Shown here one piece after another: positions 1-7,144 of a DNA stretch of 36,397 nt. The DNA is from Nonomuraea aridisoli (GTDB lineage Bacteria > Actinomycetota > Actinomycetes > Streptosporangiales > Streptosporangiaceae). The stretch spans positions 1-36,397 of the forward strand of contig NZ_POUD01000068.1 in the NCBI RefSeq assembly GCF_003236395.1, in the 5' to 3' direction. The notes under the pieces were generated by a model that worked only from the letters and a program-made list of their open reading frames with translations, was not told where the DNA came from and searched no databases. A program made the position numbers and the translations under genes. Position 1 is the first letter of the stretch. The number at the start of each line of letters is the position of its first letter.

Positions 1-2853
1 CTCCCCGCCACCCGCGCGACCACCCCGTCGCCGACCACCACCGGACCGACCACCACCGGACCGACCACCACCGGGTCGGCCGCCGCTGGGGCCGCCTCCG
101 GCGGCCTCGACCGTAACCTGGGCCAGGTCGCCGCGCCGCAGGCGTGGCGGGCCGGGTACACCGGGAAGGGCGTCCGGGTGGCCGTGCTCGACACCGGCGC
201 CGACTTCTCCCACCCCGACCTGGCCGGCCAGGTGGCCGAGCGGGCCGACTTCACCGTCGAGAACGGCGACGCCGTCGACCGCCAGGGCCACGGCACGCAC
301 GTGGCCGCGACCATCGCCGGCACCGGCGCCGCCGCGCGCGGCGAGCGCCGCGGCGTGGCCCCCGACGCCCGGCTGGTCGTCGGCAAGGTCCTGGACGACT
401 CCGGCTTCGGCATGAACTCGCAGATCATCGCCGGCATGGAATGGGCCGCCTCCCGGGCCGACGTGGTCAACATGAGCCTCGGCGGCGAGGAGCCGAGTGA
501 CGGCACCGACCCGTTGTCCCTGGCCGTGGACGCGCTGACCGAGCAGACCGGCGCGCTGTTCGTGATCGCCGCGGGCAACACCGGAGGCGCGATCGGCTCG
601 CCCGCCGCCGCCACCGCCGCGCTCACGGTGGGCGCCGTCGACGGCGCCGACGCGCTGGCGGACTTCTCCAGCCGCGGCCCGCTGGTCGGCACCCGCGCGG
701 CCAAGCCCGAACTGGTCGCGCCGGGCGTCGGGATCGTCGCCGCCCGCGCCGCCGGCACCACCCTGGGCGACCCGGTCGACGCCCGCTACACCGCCTCCTC
801 GGGCACCTCGATGGCCACCCCGCACGTCGCCGGCGCCGCCGCGCTGCTCGCCCAGCGGCACCCCGGCTGGACGGCGCAGCGGCTCAAGGCCGCCCTCGTC
901 GGAGCCGCCGACCCGCTGCCGGGCACGGACCCGTACAGCGTCGGCGCCGGCCGGCTCGACGCGGCCGGCGCGCTCTCCGGCCCGGTCAGCGACCAGCCGG
1001 TGGTCGCCCTCGGCACGTTCCGCCACCCGCAGGCGGGGACAGCAGAGGCGAAGCTGAGCTGGACCGGCGACGAGACCCCCGCCGCCGTCACCCTCGACCT
1101 CGACGTCACGGTCGCCGACCACACCGGCCGGCCCGCGCCGCGCGGCGCCGCCTCGCTCTCGCAGACCCGGGTACGGCTCAAGCGCGGCGTCCCCGCCGGC
1201 GTGACCCTCCGCCTCGGCCAGGAGAGGTTCGCGGGCCGGGCCGGCCTGTTCGCCGCCACCGTCACCGCCCGCCGGCCGAACGGCACGGCGGTGGCCACCA
1301 CGCCGGTCACGTTCTACGTCGAGCCGCCGAGCCACGACCTGACCGTCCGCACCGTCCCGATGCCGGGGCTCTCGCCCGAGAGCATGACCTGGGCGAACGT
1401 GCTCGTGACGAATCTGGACGACCCGCTGCTCTACGCGGGCGGCGCGTTCACGACCCCGGGCGAGACCGTCACGCTGCGGGTGCCCGACGGCCGGTACGCC
1501 GTGACCGCCGCGTACTCCTCCTACGACCCCGTGACCAGCCGGCAGACCGGGACGCTCGTCGGGGACAGCGACGTCGCCGTCACCGCCGACCACGCCATGA
1601 CGCTGGACACCGCCCGCGCCGCGCCGCTCACCGCGACGGTCGACGGCGTCCGGACCAGGACCGTCACCGCCGACTTCACCTACCTGCAGACCTCGCGGAC
1701 CGGGCTGACCTGGTACGACGTCGTCTCCGGCTGGGGCGAGGGGTCGATCGTGTCGGCGGGCGCTCTGGAGCGTCCGGGGATCGGCAGCCTGCGGGCGTAC
1801 GGGGCGTTCGGCCTGGAATCGCCCGCCGACGCGGCCGAGGCGTACCTCTACCAGCTGGTCCACGACTACGGAGACGCCGTCCCCGCCGACCCGGCCTACC
1901 GGGTCACCCCGGCGGAGCAGGCCCGGCTGGCCCGGGTCGACCAGCGCTTCCACCAGATGGACTCGCCCGGGATGGTCACCTCGCTGCGCCGCTACGGCTT
2001 CACCCGCGACGGGTGGTACCTGACTCAGCACCGCACGTACGACCTGCCGGTCACCCGCACCGACTACCTCTCGCCCGGCCTCCTCTGGCAGGACGAGGGC
2101 ATCTACGGCGGCCTGCTGGCCCAGGAGGGCGCCCGCGAGTACGGCCCCGGGAGCCGGGAGTCCAAGACCTGGGCGCGCCAGCCGCTGCACTCGGACTGGT
2201 ACGACGACCCGGTCGGCGCGGAGTACACCTGCGCCCAGGCCCCGTACCGGACCCGCGGCAACCTGCACGTGGACCTCGTCATGCTCACCGACCGGCACCA
2301 GCGGGCCGACTGCCTGGCGGCCGGCACCATCGGCGTCCGGCGCACCCTCTCGCTCCACCGGGACGGACGGCTGGTGGACGAGCGGGACGCCTCGCGCGCC
2401 GACTTCACCGTGCCGGAGCAGGCCGCGGACTACCGGCTGACCCTGGACGTCGACACGAGCCTGATCCTGCCGGTCTCCACCCGGGTCACCACCTCGTGGA
2501 CCTTCCGGTCGGCCGGGCCGCGCGACACGGGCGCCGTCCCGCTGCCGCTCCTGTCGGTCGACTACGCGCTGCCGCTGGACGCCGCCAACCACGCGGTGGG
2601 CGGAGCGGCCACGTTCAGTGTCCGGCAGGCGCACGGCGTGCCGGCCCGGCGCGTCACCTCGTTCCAGGTGTGGACCTCGACCGACGACGGCGCCACCTGG
2701 CGGCCCGCCGAGGCCGGCCGCACCGCGGACGGCTACCGGGCCGAGCTCCCCGCGGCCACGCCGGGGCAGGCCGTCTCCCTGCGGGTGAAGGCCGGCGCCG
2801 ATGGCGGCAGCGGCATCGACCAGACGATCATCCGCGCCTACCGCGCGGACTGA
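1..2853 (+). CDS. Secreted S8 subtilisin-family serine peptidase, 5' end missing
   Basis: The frame is open from base 1, so the gene starts upstream of the window; about 950 codons are visible. The subtilase triad is complete: Asp in VLDTGAD (codon 64 counted from base 1), His in GHGTHVA (bases 289-291) and Ser in GTSMATPHV (bases 808-810), with the oxyanion Asn in AAGNTGG. The catalytic domain covers about codons 50-315. Ahead of it lies a Thr/Pro/Gly linker that probably joins the propeptide to the protease. The remaining 630 residues form a long C-terminal extension of beta-sandwich-like sequence ending in a segment with WTSTDDGATW, as in large extracellular actinobacterial subtilases. The protein should act outside the cell; signal peptide and propeptide are not visible. 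It is convergent with the nucleosidase gene. The family is certain; the substrate is unknown. Confidence 0.95.
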   Translation, partial: LPATRATTPSPTTTGPTTTGPTTTGSAAAGAASGGLDRNLGQVAAPQAWRAGYTGKGVRVAVLDTGADFSHPDLAGQVAERADFTVENGDAVDRQGHGTHVAATIAGTGAAARGERRGVAPDARLVVGKVLDDSGFGMNSQIIAGMEWAASRADVVNMSLGGEEPSDGTDPLSLAVDALTEQTGALFVIAAGNTGGAIGSPAAATAALTVGAVDGADALADFSSRGPLVGTRAAKPELVAPGVGIVAARAAGTTLGDPVDARYTASSGTSMATPHVAGAAALLAQRHPGWTAQRLKAALVGAADPLPGTDPYSVGAGRLDAAGALSGPVSDQPVVALGTFRHPQAGTAEAKLSWTGDETPAAVTLDLDVTVADHTGRPAPRGAASLSQTRVRLKRGVPAGVTLRLGQERFAGRAGLFAATVTARRPNGTAVATTPVTFYVEPPSHDLTVRTVPMPGLSPESMTWANVLVTNLDDPLLYAGGAFTTPGETVTLRVPDGRYAVTAAYSSYDPVTSRQTGTLVGDSDVAVTADHAMTLDTARAAPLTATVDGVRTRTVTADFTYLQTSRTGLTWYDVVSGWGEGSIVSAGALERPGIGSLRAYGAFGLESPADAAEAYLYQLVHDYGDAVPADPAYRVTPAEQARLARVDQRFHQMDSPGMVTSLRRYGFTRDGWYLTQHRTYDLPVTRTDYLSPGLLWQDEGIYGGLLAQEGAREYGPGSRESKTWARQPLHSDWYDDPVGAEYTCAQAPYRTRGNLHVDLVMLTDRHQRADCLAAGTIGVRRTLSLHRDGRLVDERDASRADFTVPEQAADYRLTLDVDTSLILPVSTRVTTSWTFRSAGPRDTGAVPLPLLSVDYALPLDAANHAVGGAATFSVRQAHGVPARRVTSFQVWTSTDDGATWRPAEAGRTADGYRAELPAATPGQAVSLRVKAGADGGSGIDQTIIRAYRAD
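33..77 (+). repeat. Three 15-bp tandem repeats encoding a TTTGP linker
   Basis: Three consecutive 15-bp units (33-47, 48-62, 63-77) start with GACCACCACCGG. The third differs at two bases near its end. In frame they encode TTTGP, TTTGP and TTTGS, a flexible linker between the propeptide region and the subtilase domain. Being in-frame, copy-number change would not disrupt the gene. Confidence 0.9.
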
Positions 2854-2897
2854 CGCACCCGTACGTCATCCGCCCGCCCGACGCGGGCCGACGCACG

Positions 2898-2928
2898 CGA
2901 CGGCGCGGGCTCCGGCCTCGCGCCGTCG
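2898..2928. terminator. Probable bidirectional terminator hairpin
   Basis: Perfect 10-bp inverted repeat, CGACGGCGCG (2898-2907) and CGCGCCGTCG (2919-2928), with an 11-nt loop. It lies in the 88-bp gap between the convergent subtilase and nucleosidase genes. No T-run follows on either strand, which is usual for actinomycete terminators. Confidence 0.7.
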
Positions 2929-2941
2929 TGACCGCCCGGTT

Positions 2942-3544
2942 TCAGGCGTAGTACGGGACGTTCTGGGCGGCCCAGCCGGCCAGGACACGGGCGCAGTCCG
3001 CGACGCTCTCCCGCCAGCTCTTGGCGGCCCCCTCGCCGGCGTCGTCGCTGACGTGCTTGACGACGCGCAGCGGCACGCCGGCCTGGTGGGCGGCCGTCGC
3101 CAGGGCGTAGCCCTCCATGTCGACCAGGTGGGCGTGCTCCGCCAGGCGGGCGCGCCCGGCCTCGTCGGCGATGAAGGAGTCGCCGGTGGCCAGGGTCGCG
3201 CCTTCGGCGTCGGCGAGCGTGAGGGGAGCGCCGTAGACGTCGCCGGTCAGGCTCTGCAGGACCGCGCTGTCCAGGTCGTGCTGCATGACCGTGCCGACGA
3301 GGTGGGTGCCGGTCCAGCCGGGACGCAGCGCCCCCGCCGTGCCGAGGTTGACCACGAGCGACGGCAGCGGGCCGCGGGCGAGCGCCGCGGCCAGCGCGGT
3401 CGCGGCGTTGACCTTCCCCATCCCGGTCAGCAGAACGGGCAGGGACGTGTCGAGGAACTGTGCCTCTTCCTTGACCGCCAGCACGAGCAGGGGACGGTCA
3501 CTGGAGATCTGTCCGGTGAGTTGCATGGGCAGCACAGTACGCAC
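2942..3544 (-). CDS. Nucleosidase/phosphorylase-fold protein (MTA/SAH nucleosidase-like)
   Basis: A 200-residue protein of the PNP/UDP phosphorylase superfamily. Family landmarks are the N-terminal VLAVKEEAQ segment, the nucleotide-binding glycine loop GTAGALRPG, and the late motif LVDMEGYALATAA, which matches the (D/N)ME(G/S)xA substrate-binding signature of 5'-methylthioadenosine/S-adenosylhomocysteine nucleosidases, followed by VKHVSDDA with the expected catalytic Asp region. The likely role is N-glycosidic cleavage of a purine nucleoside or futalosine-like substrate in the cytosol; the exact substrate cannot be read. It is somewhat shorter than MtnN (about 230). The start is GTG at 3544; ATG at 3526 is an alternative, and neither has a strong Shine-Dalgarno. 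It is divergent from the formaldehyde dehydrogenase gene with a relatively AT-rich 154-bp gap. Confidence 0.8.
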   Translation of the reverse strand: MRTVLPMQLTGQISSDRPLLVLAVKEEAQFLDTSLPVLLTGMGKVNAATALAAALARGPLPSLVVNLGTAGALRPGWTGTHLVGTVMQHDLDSAVLQSLTGDVYGAPLTLADAEGATLATGDSFIADEAGRARLAEHAHLVDMEGYALATAAHQAGVPLRVVKHVSDDAGEGAAKSWRESVADCARVLAGWAAQNVPYYA

Positions 3545-3623
3545 CCACTCAAATCCCTAAATTTCCGGGATAACCCCAAGGATGCGCCGAATAGTTCAAT
3601 CCGGGCAAAATATCCGCTCAGAG

Positions 3624-3629
3624 TAGAAT
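3624..3629 (+). promoter_or_regulatory. Candidate -10 box of the formaldehyde dehydrogenase gene
   Basis: TAGAAT fits TANNNT and lies 69 nt before the ATG at 3699, in a locally AT-rich stretch. No convincing -35 hexamer is visible at 16-19 bp spacing. The gene has its own Shine-Dalgarno (GAAGG), so this would be a leadered transcript. Confidence 0.4.
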
Positions 3630-3698
3630 CGGTGAGCAAGGCATGAACAGGCCATCGGATGACTCCGGTGCGGATGACCGTACGAGAGAAGGTGCGTC

Positions 3699-4922
3699 AT
3701 GCCTGAGAACAGGGGTGTTGTCTACGACGGCCCGGGCAAGGTGGAGGTCCGCGAAGTCGGCTATCCCGACTTCGAGCTCAAGGACGGCCCGGGCGTCAAT
3801 CCGGCCAACGTGGGACGCAAACTCCCGCACGCCGCGATCATCAAGACCGTCGCGACCAACATCTGCGGCAGCGACCAGCACATGGTCCGCGGCCGTACCA
3901 CCGCCCCGCACGGGCTGGTCCTCGGTCACGAGATCACCGGCGAGGTGATCGAGACCGGTCCCGACGTCGAGTACGTCAAGACCGGCGACCTGGTGTCCGT
4001 GCCGTTCAACATTTCCTGCGGACGCTGCCGTAACTGCAAGGCACGTAAGACCGACATCTGCGAGAACGTCAACCCCGACCGGCCCGGCTCGGCGTACGGC
4101 TACGTCGACATGGGCGGCTGGGTCGGCGGCCAGGCGGACTTCGCGCTGGTCCCCTACGCGGACTGGAACCTGCTGAAGTTCCCCGACAAGGACCAGGCCA
4201 TGGAGAAGATCCTCGACCTGGCCATGCTCGCGGACATCTTCCCGACCGGCTTCCACGGCTGCGTGTCGGCCGGCGTGCAGCCGGGCTCGACGGTGTACGT
4301 CGCCGGCGCCGGCCCGGTGGGGCTGGCCGCGGCCGCCTCGGCGTACCTGCTGGGGGCCGCCGTCGTCATCGTCGGCGACCTCAACAAGCAGCGGCTCGAA
4401 CAGGCCCGCAGCTTCGGCTGCGAGACCGTGGACGTGTCGCAGGGCGCCCCCGAGGACCAGATCGAGCAGATCCTCGGCGTGCCCGAGGTCGACTGCGCCG
4501 TCGACGCCGTGGGCTTCGAGGCGCGCGGCCACGGGCGTGAGTCCGGCCAGGAGCAGCCGGCGACCGTGCTGAACTCGCTCATGGGCCTGACCAGGGCGGG
4601 CGGCGCGCTCGGCATCCCCGGCCTGTACGTCACCGGCGACCCGGGCGCCTCCGACGAGGCCGCCAAGCACGGCTCGCTGTCGCTGCGGCTGGGCCTCGGC
4701 TGGTCGAAGTCGCTCGCCTTCACCACCGGCCAGTGCCCGGTCATGAAGTACAACCGCCAGCTGATGATGGCGATCCTGCACGACCGCGTCCAGATCGCCA
4801 AGGCCGTCAACGCCACGCCGATCCCGCTGGAGATGGCCCCGCAGGGCTACCACGAGTTCGACGAGGGCGCCGCGCGCAAGTACGTGCTCGACCCGCACGG
4901 CACGATCACCAAGGCCGCCTGA
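3699..4922 (+). CDS. fdhA: Glutathione-independent, zinc-dependent formaldehyde dehydrogenase
   Basis: A 407-residue medium-chain dehydrogenase/reductase that reads end to end like Pseudomonas putida-type formaldehyde dehydrogenase/dismutase. That enzyme oxidises formaldehyde to formate with tightly bound NAD and no thiol cofactor. Visible landmarks: N-terminal MPENRGVVYDGPGKVEVR; catalytic zinc ligands Cys in NICGSDQH and His in GLVLGHEITGE; the structural-zinc cluster CGRCRNCKARKTDIC; the Rossmann glycine motif VAGAGPVGLAAAA; and the long insert typical of this subfamily with VDAVGFEARGHG. Length matches the family (about 400). The start is ATG at 3699, preceded by GAAGG at good spacing. 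It is monocistronic here and faces the sigma-factor gene. The role is cytosolic detoxification of formaldehyde. It is unrelated in sequence to mycothiol-dependent MscR, which many actinobacteria use. Confidence 0.93.
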   Translation: MPENRGVVYDGPGKVEVREVGYPDFELKDGPGVNPANVGRKLPHAAIIKTVATNICGSDQHMVRGRTTAPHGLVLGHEITGEVIETGPDVEYVKTGDLVSVPFNISCGRCRNCKARKTDICENVNPDRPGSAYGYVDMGGWVGGQADFALVPYADWNLLKFPDKDQAMEKILDLAMLADIFPTGFHGCVSAGVQPGSTVYVAGAGPVGLAAAASAYLLGAAVVIVGDLNKQRLEQARSFGCETVDVSQGAPEDQIEQILGVPEVDCAVDAVGFEARGHGRESGQEQPATVLNSLMGLTRAGGALGIPGLYVTGDPGASDEAAKHGSLSLRLGLGWSKSLAFTTGQCPVMKYNRQLMMAILHDRVQIAKAVNATPIPLEMAPQGYHEFDEGAARKYVLDPHGTITKAA

Positions 4923-4947
4923 CGCGCACCCGTCCGAGTGGCCGGGC

Positions 4948-4969
4948 GACCGGTCACTCGGACCCGGTC
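4948..4969. terminator. Hairpin just after the formaldehyde dehydrogenase gene
   Basis: Arms GACCGG (4948-4953) and CCGGTC (4964-4969) pair perfectly across a 10-nt loop, 26 bp after the fdhA stop. The right arm belongs to the first tandem repeat copy, and each further copy contains a small GACC/GGTC dyad, so several alternative hairpins are possible. It could serve both convergent genes. Confidence 0.45.
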
Positions 4970-5014
4970 AATCGGACCCGGTCAATCTGACCCGGTCAAT
5001 CGGACCCGGTCAAT
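4959..5014. repeat. Four 14-bp tandem repeats overlapping the sigma-factor stop codon
   Basis: Unit CGGACCCGGTCAAT is repeated at 4959-4972, 4973-4986, 4987-5000 (one mismatch, CTG for CGG) and 5001-5014. A degenerate copy precedes the array, and a partial copy (CGGACAGGG) follows inside the sigma gene. Read on the minus strand, each unit contains GTCCGATTGA, which is the terminal Ser-Asp-stop of the sigma protein. The array therefore looks like expansion of the gene's own 3' end. Confidence 0.92.
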
Positions 5015-5783
5015 CGGACAGGGCCGTGCGCAGCTTGGCCAGCACGGACCGCAGGATGCGGGAGACGTGCATCTGCGAGATGCCGAACTCCTTGGCGATC
5101 TCCGACTGCGTCATGTTGCCGTAGAAGCGCATCAACAGGATGTTCTTCTCGCGGTGCGGCAGGGCGTCGATGAGCGGCTTGACCGCGTGCTTGTCCAGCA
5201 GCGTGTTGAGCGAATCGTCCTGCGCCGGCAGGAAGTCGCTGAGCTCGGCGGCGTCGTCGTCCCCGCCGGTGACGGGCGCGTCCAGCGACAGCGCGGAGTA
5301 CGCGGTGGACGCCTCCAGGGCGAGCAGCACGTCCTCTTCCGAGATGCCCATCTTCGTGGCGAGCTCGGCCACGGTGGGGGAGTGGCCGAGGGTCTGGGTG
5401 AGCTCGGCGGTGGCCTTGTTGAGCTCGATGCGGCGTTCCTGGTAGACGCGCGGGACGCGGACCGCCCAGGTGCGGTCGCGGAAGTGCCGCTTGACCTCAC
5501 CCATCATGGTGATCATCGCGTAGCCCCTGAACTCGTGGCCCAGGGTGGGGTCGTAGCCGTTGACGGCCTTCATCAGGCCGACGTAGGCCGCCTGGCGCAG
5601 GTCCTCCATCGGCTCGCCGCGGTAGCGGTAGCGGCGGGTGACCTCGGCGACCAGCCCTTCGTGCATCTGCACCAGGCGTTCGCGGATGCGCTCGGCCTCC
5701 AGCTCGGAGACGCCGGGGTCGGCCAGGTCGGCGAGGAGTTCTTCGGCGGTGAGCTGCTCGAGTTCGACGGTCAGGACGGACAT
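5010..5783 (-). CDS. RNA polymerase sigma factor, SigB/SigF/SigG subfamily
   Basis: A 257-residue group-3 sigma-70 factor. Region 2 is clear (EDLRQAAYVGLMKAVNGYDP, then FRGYAMITMMGEVKRHFRD), with the WAVRVPRVYQE junction typical of SigF-type factors. Region 3 (LGHSPTVAELATKMGI) and region 4 (LPHREKNILLMRFYGNMTQSEIA with helix-turn-helix EFGISQMHVSRIL) follow. Actinobacterial relatives direct stress or developmental regulons and are normally held by an anti-sigma factor of the RsbW type, released by an anti-anti-sigma factor. Neither partner gene lies next to it, so regulation must come from elsewhere. The start is ATG at 5783 with GGGAG six bases upstream. The last codons and stop are duplicated in the adjacent tandem repeat. 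Subfamily is confident; the paralog name is not assignable. Confidence 0.93.
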   Translation of the reverse strand: MSVLTVELEQLTAEELLADLADPGVSELEAERIRERLVQMHEGLVAEVTRRYRYRGEPMEDLRQAAYVGLMKAVNGYDPTLGHEFRGYAMITMMGEVKRHFRDRTWAVRVPRVYQERRIELNKATAELTQTLGHSPTVAELATKMGISEEDVLLALEASTAYSALSLDAPVTGGDDDAAELSDFLPAQDDSLNTLLDKHAVKPLIDALPHREKNILLMRFYGNMTQSEIAKEFGISQMHVSRILRSVLAKLRTALSD

Positions 5784-6134
5784 TGCTGCTCCCGTAAGGT
5801 GCGGCGGCCTCCGCCCATGACAAAAGCCCAGGCAGAGGCACGCATTGGTTGCGCGTCAAGGAAGCCCTCTGCTGGACTTCACGATCAAGTGTGCCCCAGT
5901 GCCGGGGAGATTCACCTTCATTAGGTCACAAAAAGATTACGAAGCAAGTGTGCCCGGACCTCGCCCGGCCCGTCCTCCGGATAAACGCACGTCAGGTCAA
6001 GAATCGGCCAAGCGCGGGCAAAGGTATGCCCGGCCGGGCGACAGCAGCCCCTGCGGGCCGGGCGGCGTCTCTAGACTCCCGGCGCATAACGCATCCGTAC
6101 CACGTCAATGGGCACCGCCCGGGGAGTCGGCCCA
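5784..6134. other. Gene-free divergent region between the sigma gene and a small membrane protein
   Basis: These 351 bp carry no convincing reading frame. The half nearest the sigma gene is less GC-rich than average (5920-5950) and should contain its promoter. An exact 11-bp direct repeat, CAAGTGTGCCC, occurs at 5886-5896 and 5945-5955. A perfect 12-bp palindrome, GCCCGGCCGGGC, lies at 6028-6039. No -35/-10 pair could be assigned with confidence, and no RNA gene was recognised. Confidence 0.6.
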
Positions 6135-6479
6135 ATGATCACGGTAGTCATCTTCGGCCTGCTGGCCGTCTGCGCCCTCGAGACCGTGCTCGGCCTCGCC
6201 CTGGCCGGCCTCGCGGTCGCGGAGCTCGTCTCCTTCCTCCGCCGCCATCCGCAGGGCCCCGCGGGCGGCGTACGGCAGCTGGCCACGTCCGCACGGGCCA
6301 TCTGGCCGTACGCCCGGCGGGTGCTCGCCCGGCGGACGGGGACCCGCCTGGTGCGGTGGCGGCGCAGGCCGGGACAGGCGAGCACCCCAGGCCCGTCCGT
6401 ACGCCGCCCCACCGCCGGTCGCGCCGGCCGGTTGCGCCCCCCGCGCCCCCCGCGCGCCGACCGCAGCCGCCTGCGCTGA
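6135..6479 (+). CDS. Small hypothetical membrane protein with basic tail
   Basis: A 114-residue product not assigned to a family. The N-terminus from MITVVIFGLLAVC to about residue 35 is strongly hydrophobic and could form one long or two short transmembrane helices. The rest is rich in Arg and Pro (for example RRTGTRLVRWRRRPG), suggesting a positively charged cytoplasmic tail or low-complexity sequence. The start is ATG at 6135, with GGGGAG nine bases upstream; an in-frame ATG at 6108 would add nine residues but lacks a ribosome site. It is convergent with the response regulator, 20 bp apart. That it is a gene rests on the start site, hydrophobic segment and GC pattern, so confidence is moderate. 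Confidence 0.5.
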   Translation: MITVVIFGLLAVCALETVLGLALAGLAVAELVSFLRRHPQGPAGGVRQLATSARAIWPYARRVLARRTGTRLVRWRRRPGQASTPGPSVRRPTAGRAGRLRPPRPPRADRSRLR

Positions 6480-6499
6480 CCGGCGGCCGGGCGCCAGGG

Positions 6500-7144
6500 T
6501 CACAGGAGTCCGGCCTGGTGGGCGAGGAGGCCCGCCTGGGTGCGGTTGGCCAGGCCGAGCTTGTCCAGCAGGCGCGAGACGTAGCTCTTGACCGTGGTCT
6601 CCGACAGGAACAGGCGGGCCGCGATCTCTCCGTTGGTCAGGCCCTCGCCCAGACAGCCGAGCACGTCGCGCTCCCGGTCGCTCAGTGCGGCGACCTTGGC
6701 GCGCACGGCCCGGCGGGCGTCGTCCGTGCTCGCCGAGCGCGAGACGAGGTGGCGGGCCGCCGACGGCGACAACACGGTGTGGCCCTGGGCCGCGACCTTG
6801 ACCAGGCCGAGCAGGTCCTCCGGCGGCGTGGACTTCACCAGGAAGCCGCCGGCGCCCGCTTCCAGCGCCCGCAGCACGTGGGCGTCGGAGTCGAACGTGG
6901 TCAGCGCGACCACCGCCGGCGGGCTGCTCATCCTGGCGATCTCGGCCGTCGCGGTGATGCCGTCCACGCCGGGCATCCTGATGTCCATCAGCACGACGTC
7001 GGGGGCCGTGCGCAGCACCGCCTCCACCGCCTCCGCCCCGTCCTCGGCCTCCGCCACCACCTCGATCTCGCCCGTCGAGGCGAGGATCGTCCGCAGGTGA
7101 CGGCGGACCATGGGGTCGTCGTCGGCCACCAGCACCTTGATCAT
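6500..7144 (-). CDS. NarL/LuxR-family response regulator
   Basis: A 214-residue two-component regulator. The receiver domain (residues 1-120) has the acidic triad DDD at 8-10, phospho-acceptor Asp54 in VVLMDIRMPG, the Thr of ALTTFD and the Lys of FLVKSTPPE. The LuxR-type helix-turn-helix (about 150-212) shows LSDRERDVLGCLGEGLTNGEIA and SETTVKSYVSRLLDKL. Its ATG overlaps the stop codon of the upstream histidine kinase (ATGA at 7141-7144), so the two are translationally coupled and form a cognate pair. It should bind DNA as a phosphorylated dimer. Three GGTTGC repeats upstream of the operon's first gene are possible sites for autoregulation. It is the last gene of the esterase-kinase-regulator operon. 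Confidence 0.95.
   Translation of the reverse strand: MIKVLVADDDPMVRRHLRTILASTGEIEVVAEAEDGAEAVEAVLRTAPDVVLMDIRMPGVDGITATAEIARMSSPPAVVALTTFDSDAHVLRALEAGAGGFLVKSTPPEDLLGLVKVAAQGHTVLSPSAARHLVSRSASTDDARRAVRAKVAALSDRERDVLGCLGEGLTNGEIAARLFLSETTVKSYVSRLLDKLGLANRTQAGLLAHQAGLL

Noticed and set aside
3618..4898. Long open frame on the minus strand opposite the formaldehyde dehydrogenase gene.
   Set aside because: It is the antisense shadow of a clear enzyme gene in GC-rich DNA; its product is low-complexity Arg/Gly/Val/His-rich sequence with no family features. The same applies to long opposite-strand frames at 7159-8838, 19494-21050 and 28141-29841.
5784..6134. Small genes in the sigma/membrane-protein spacer (frames near 5845-6138).
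   Set aside because: No ribosome site, no hydrophobic or domain pattern, and weak codon bias.
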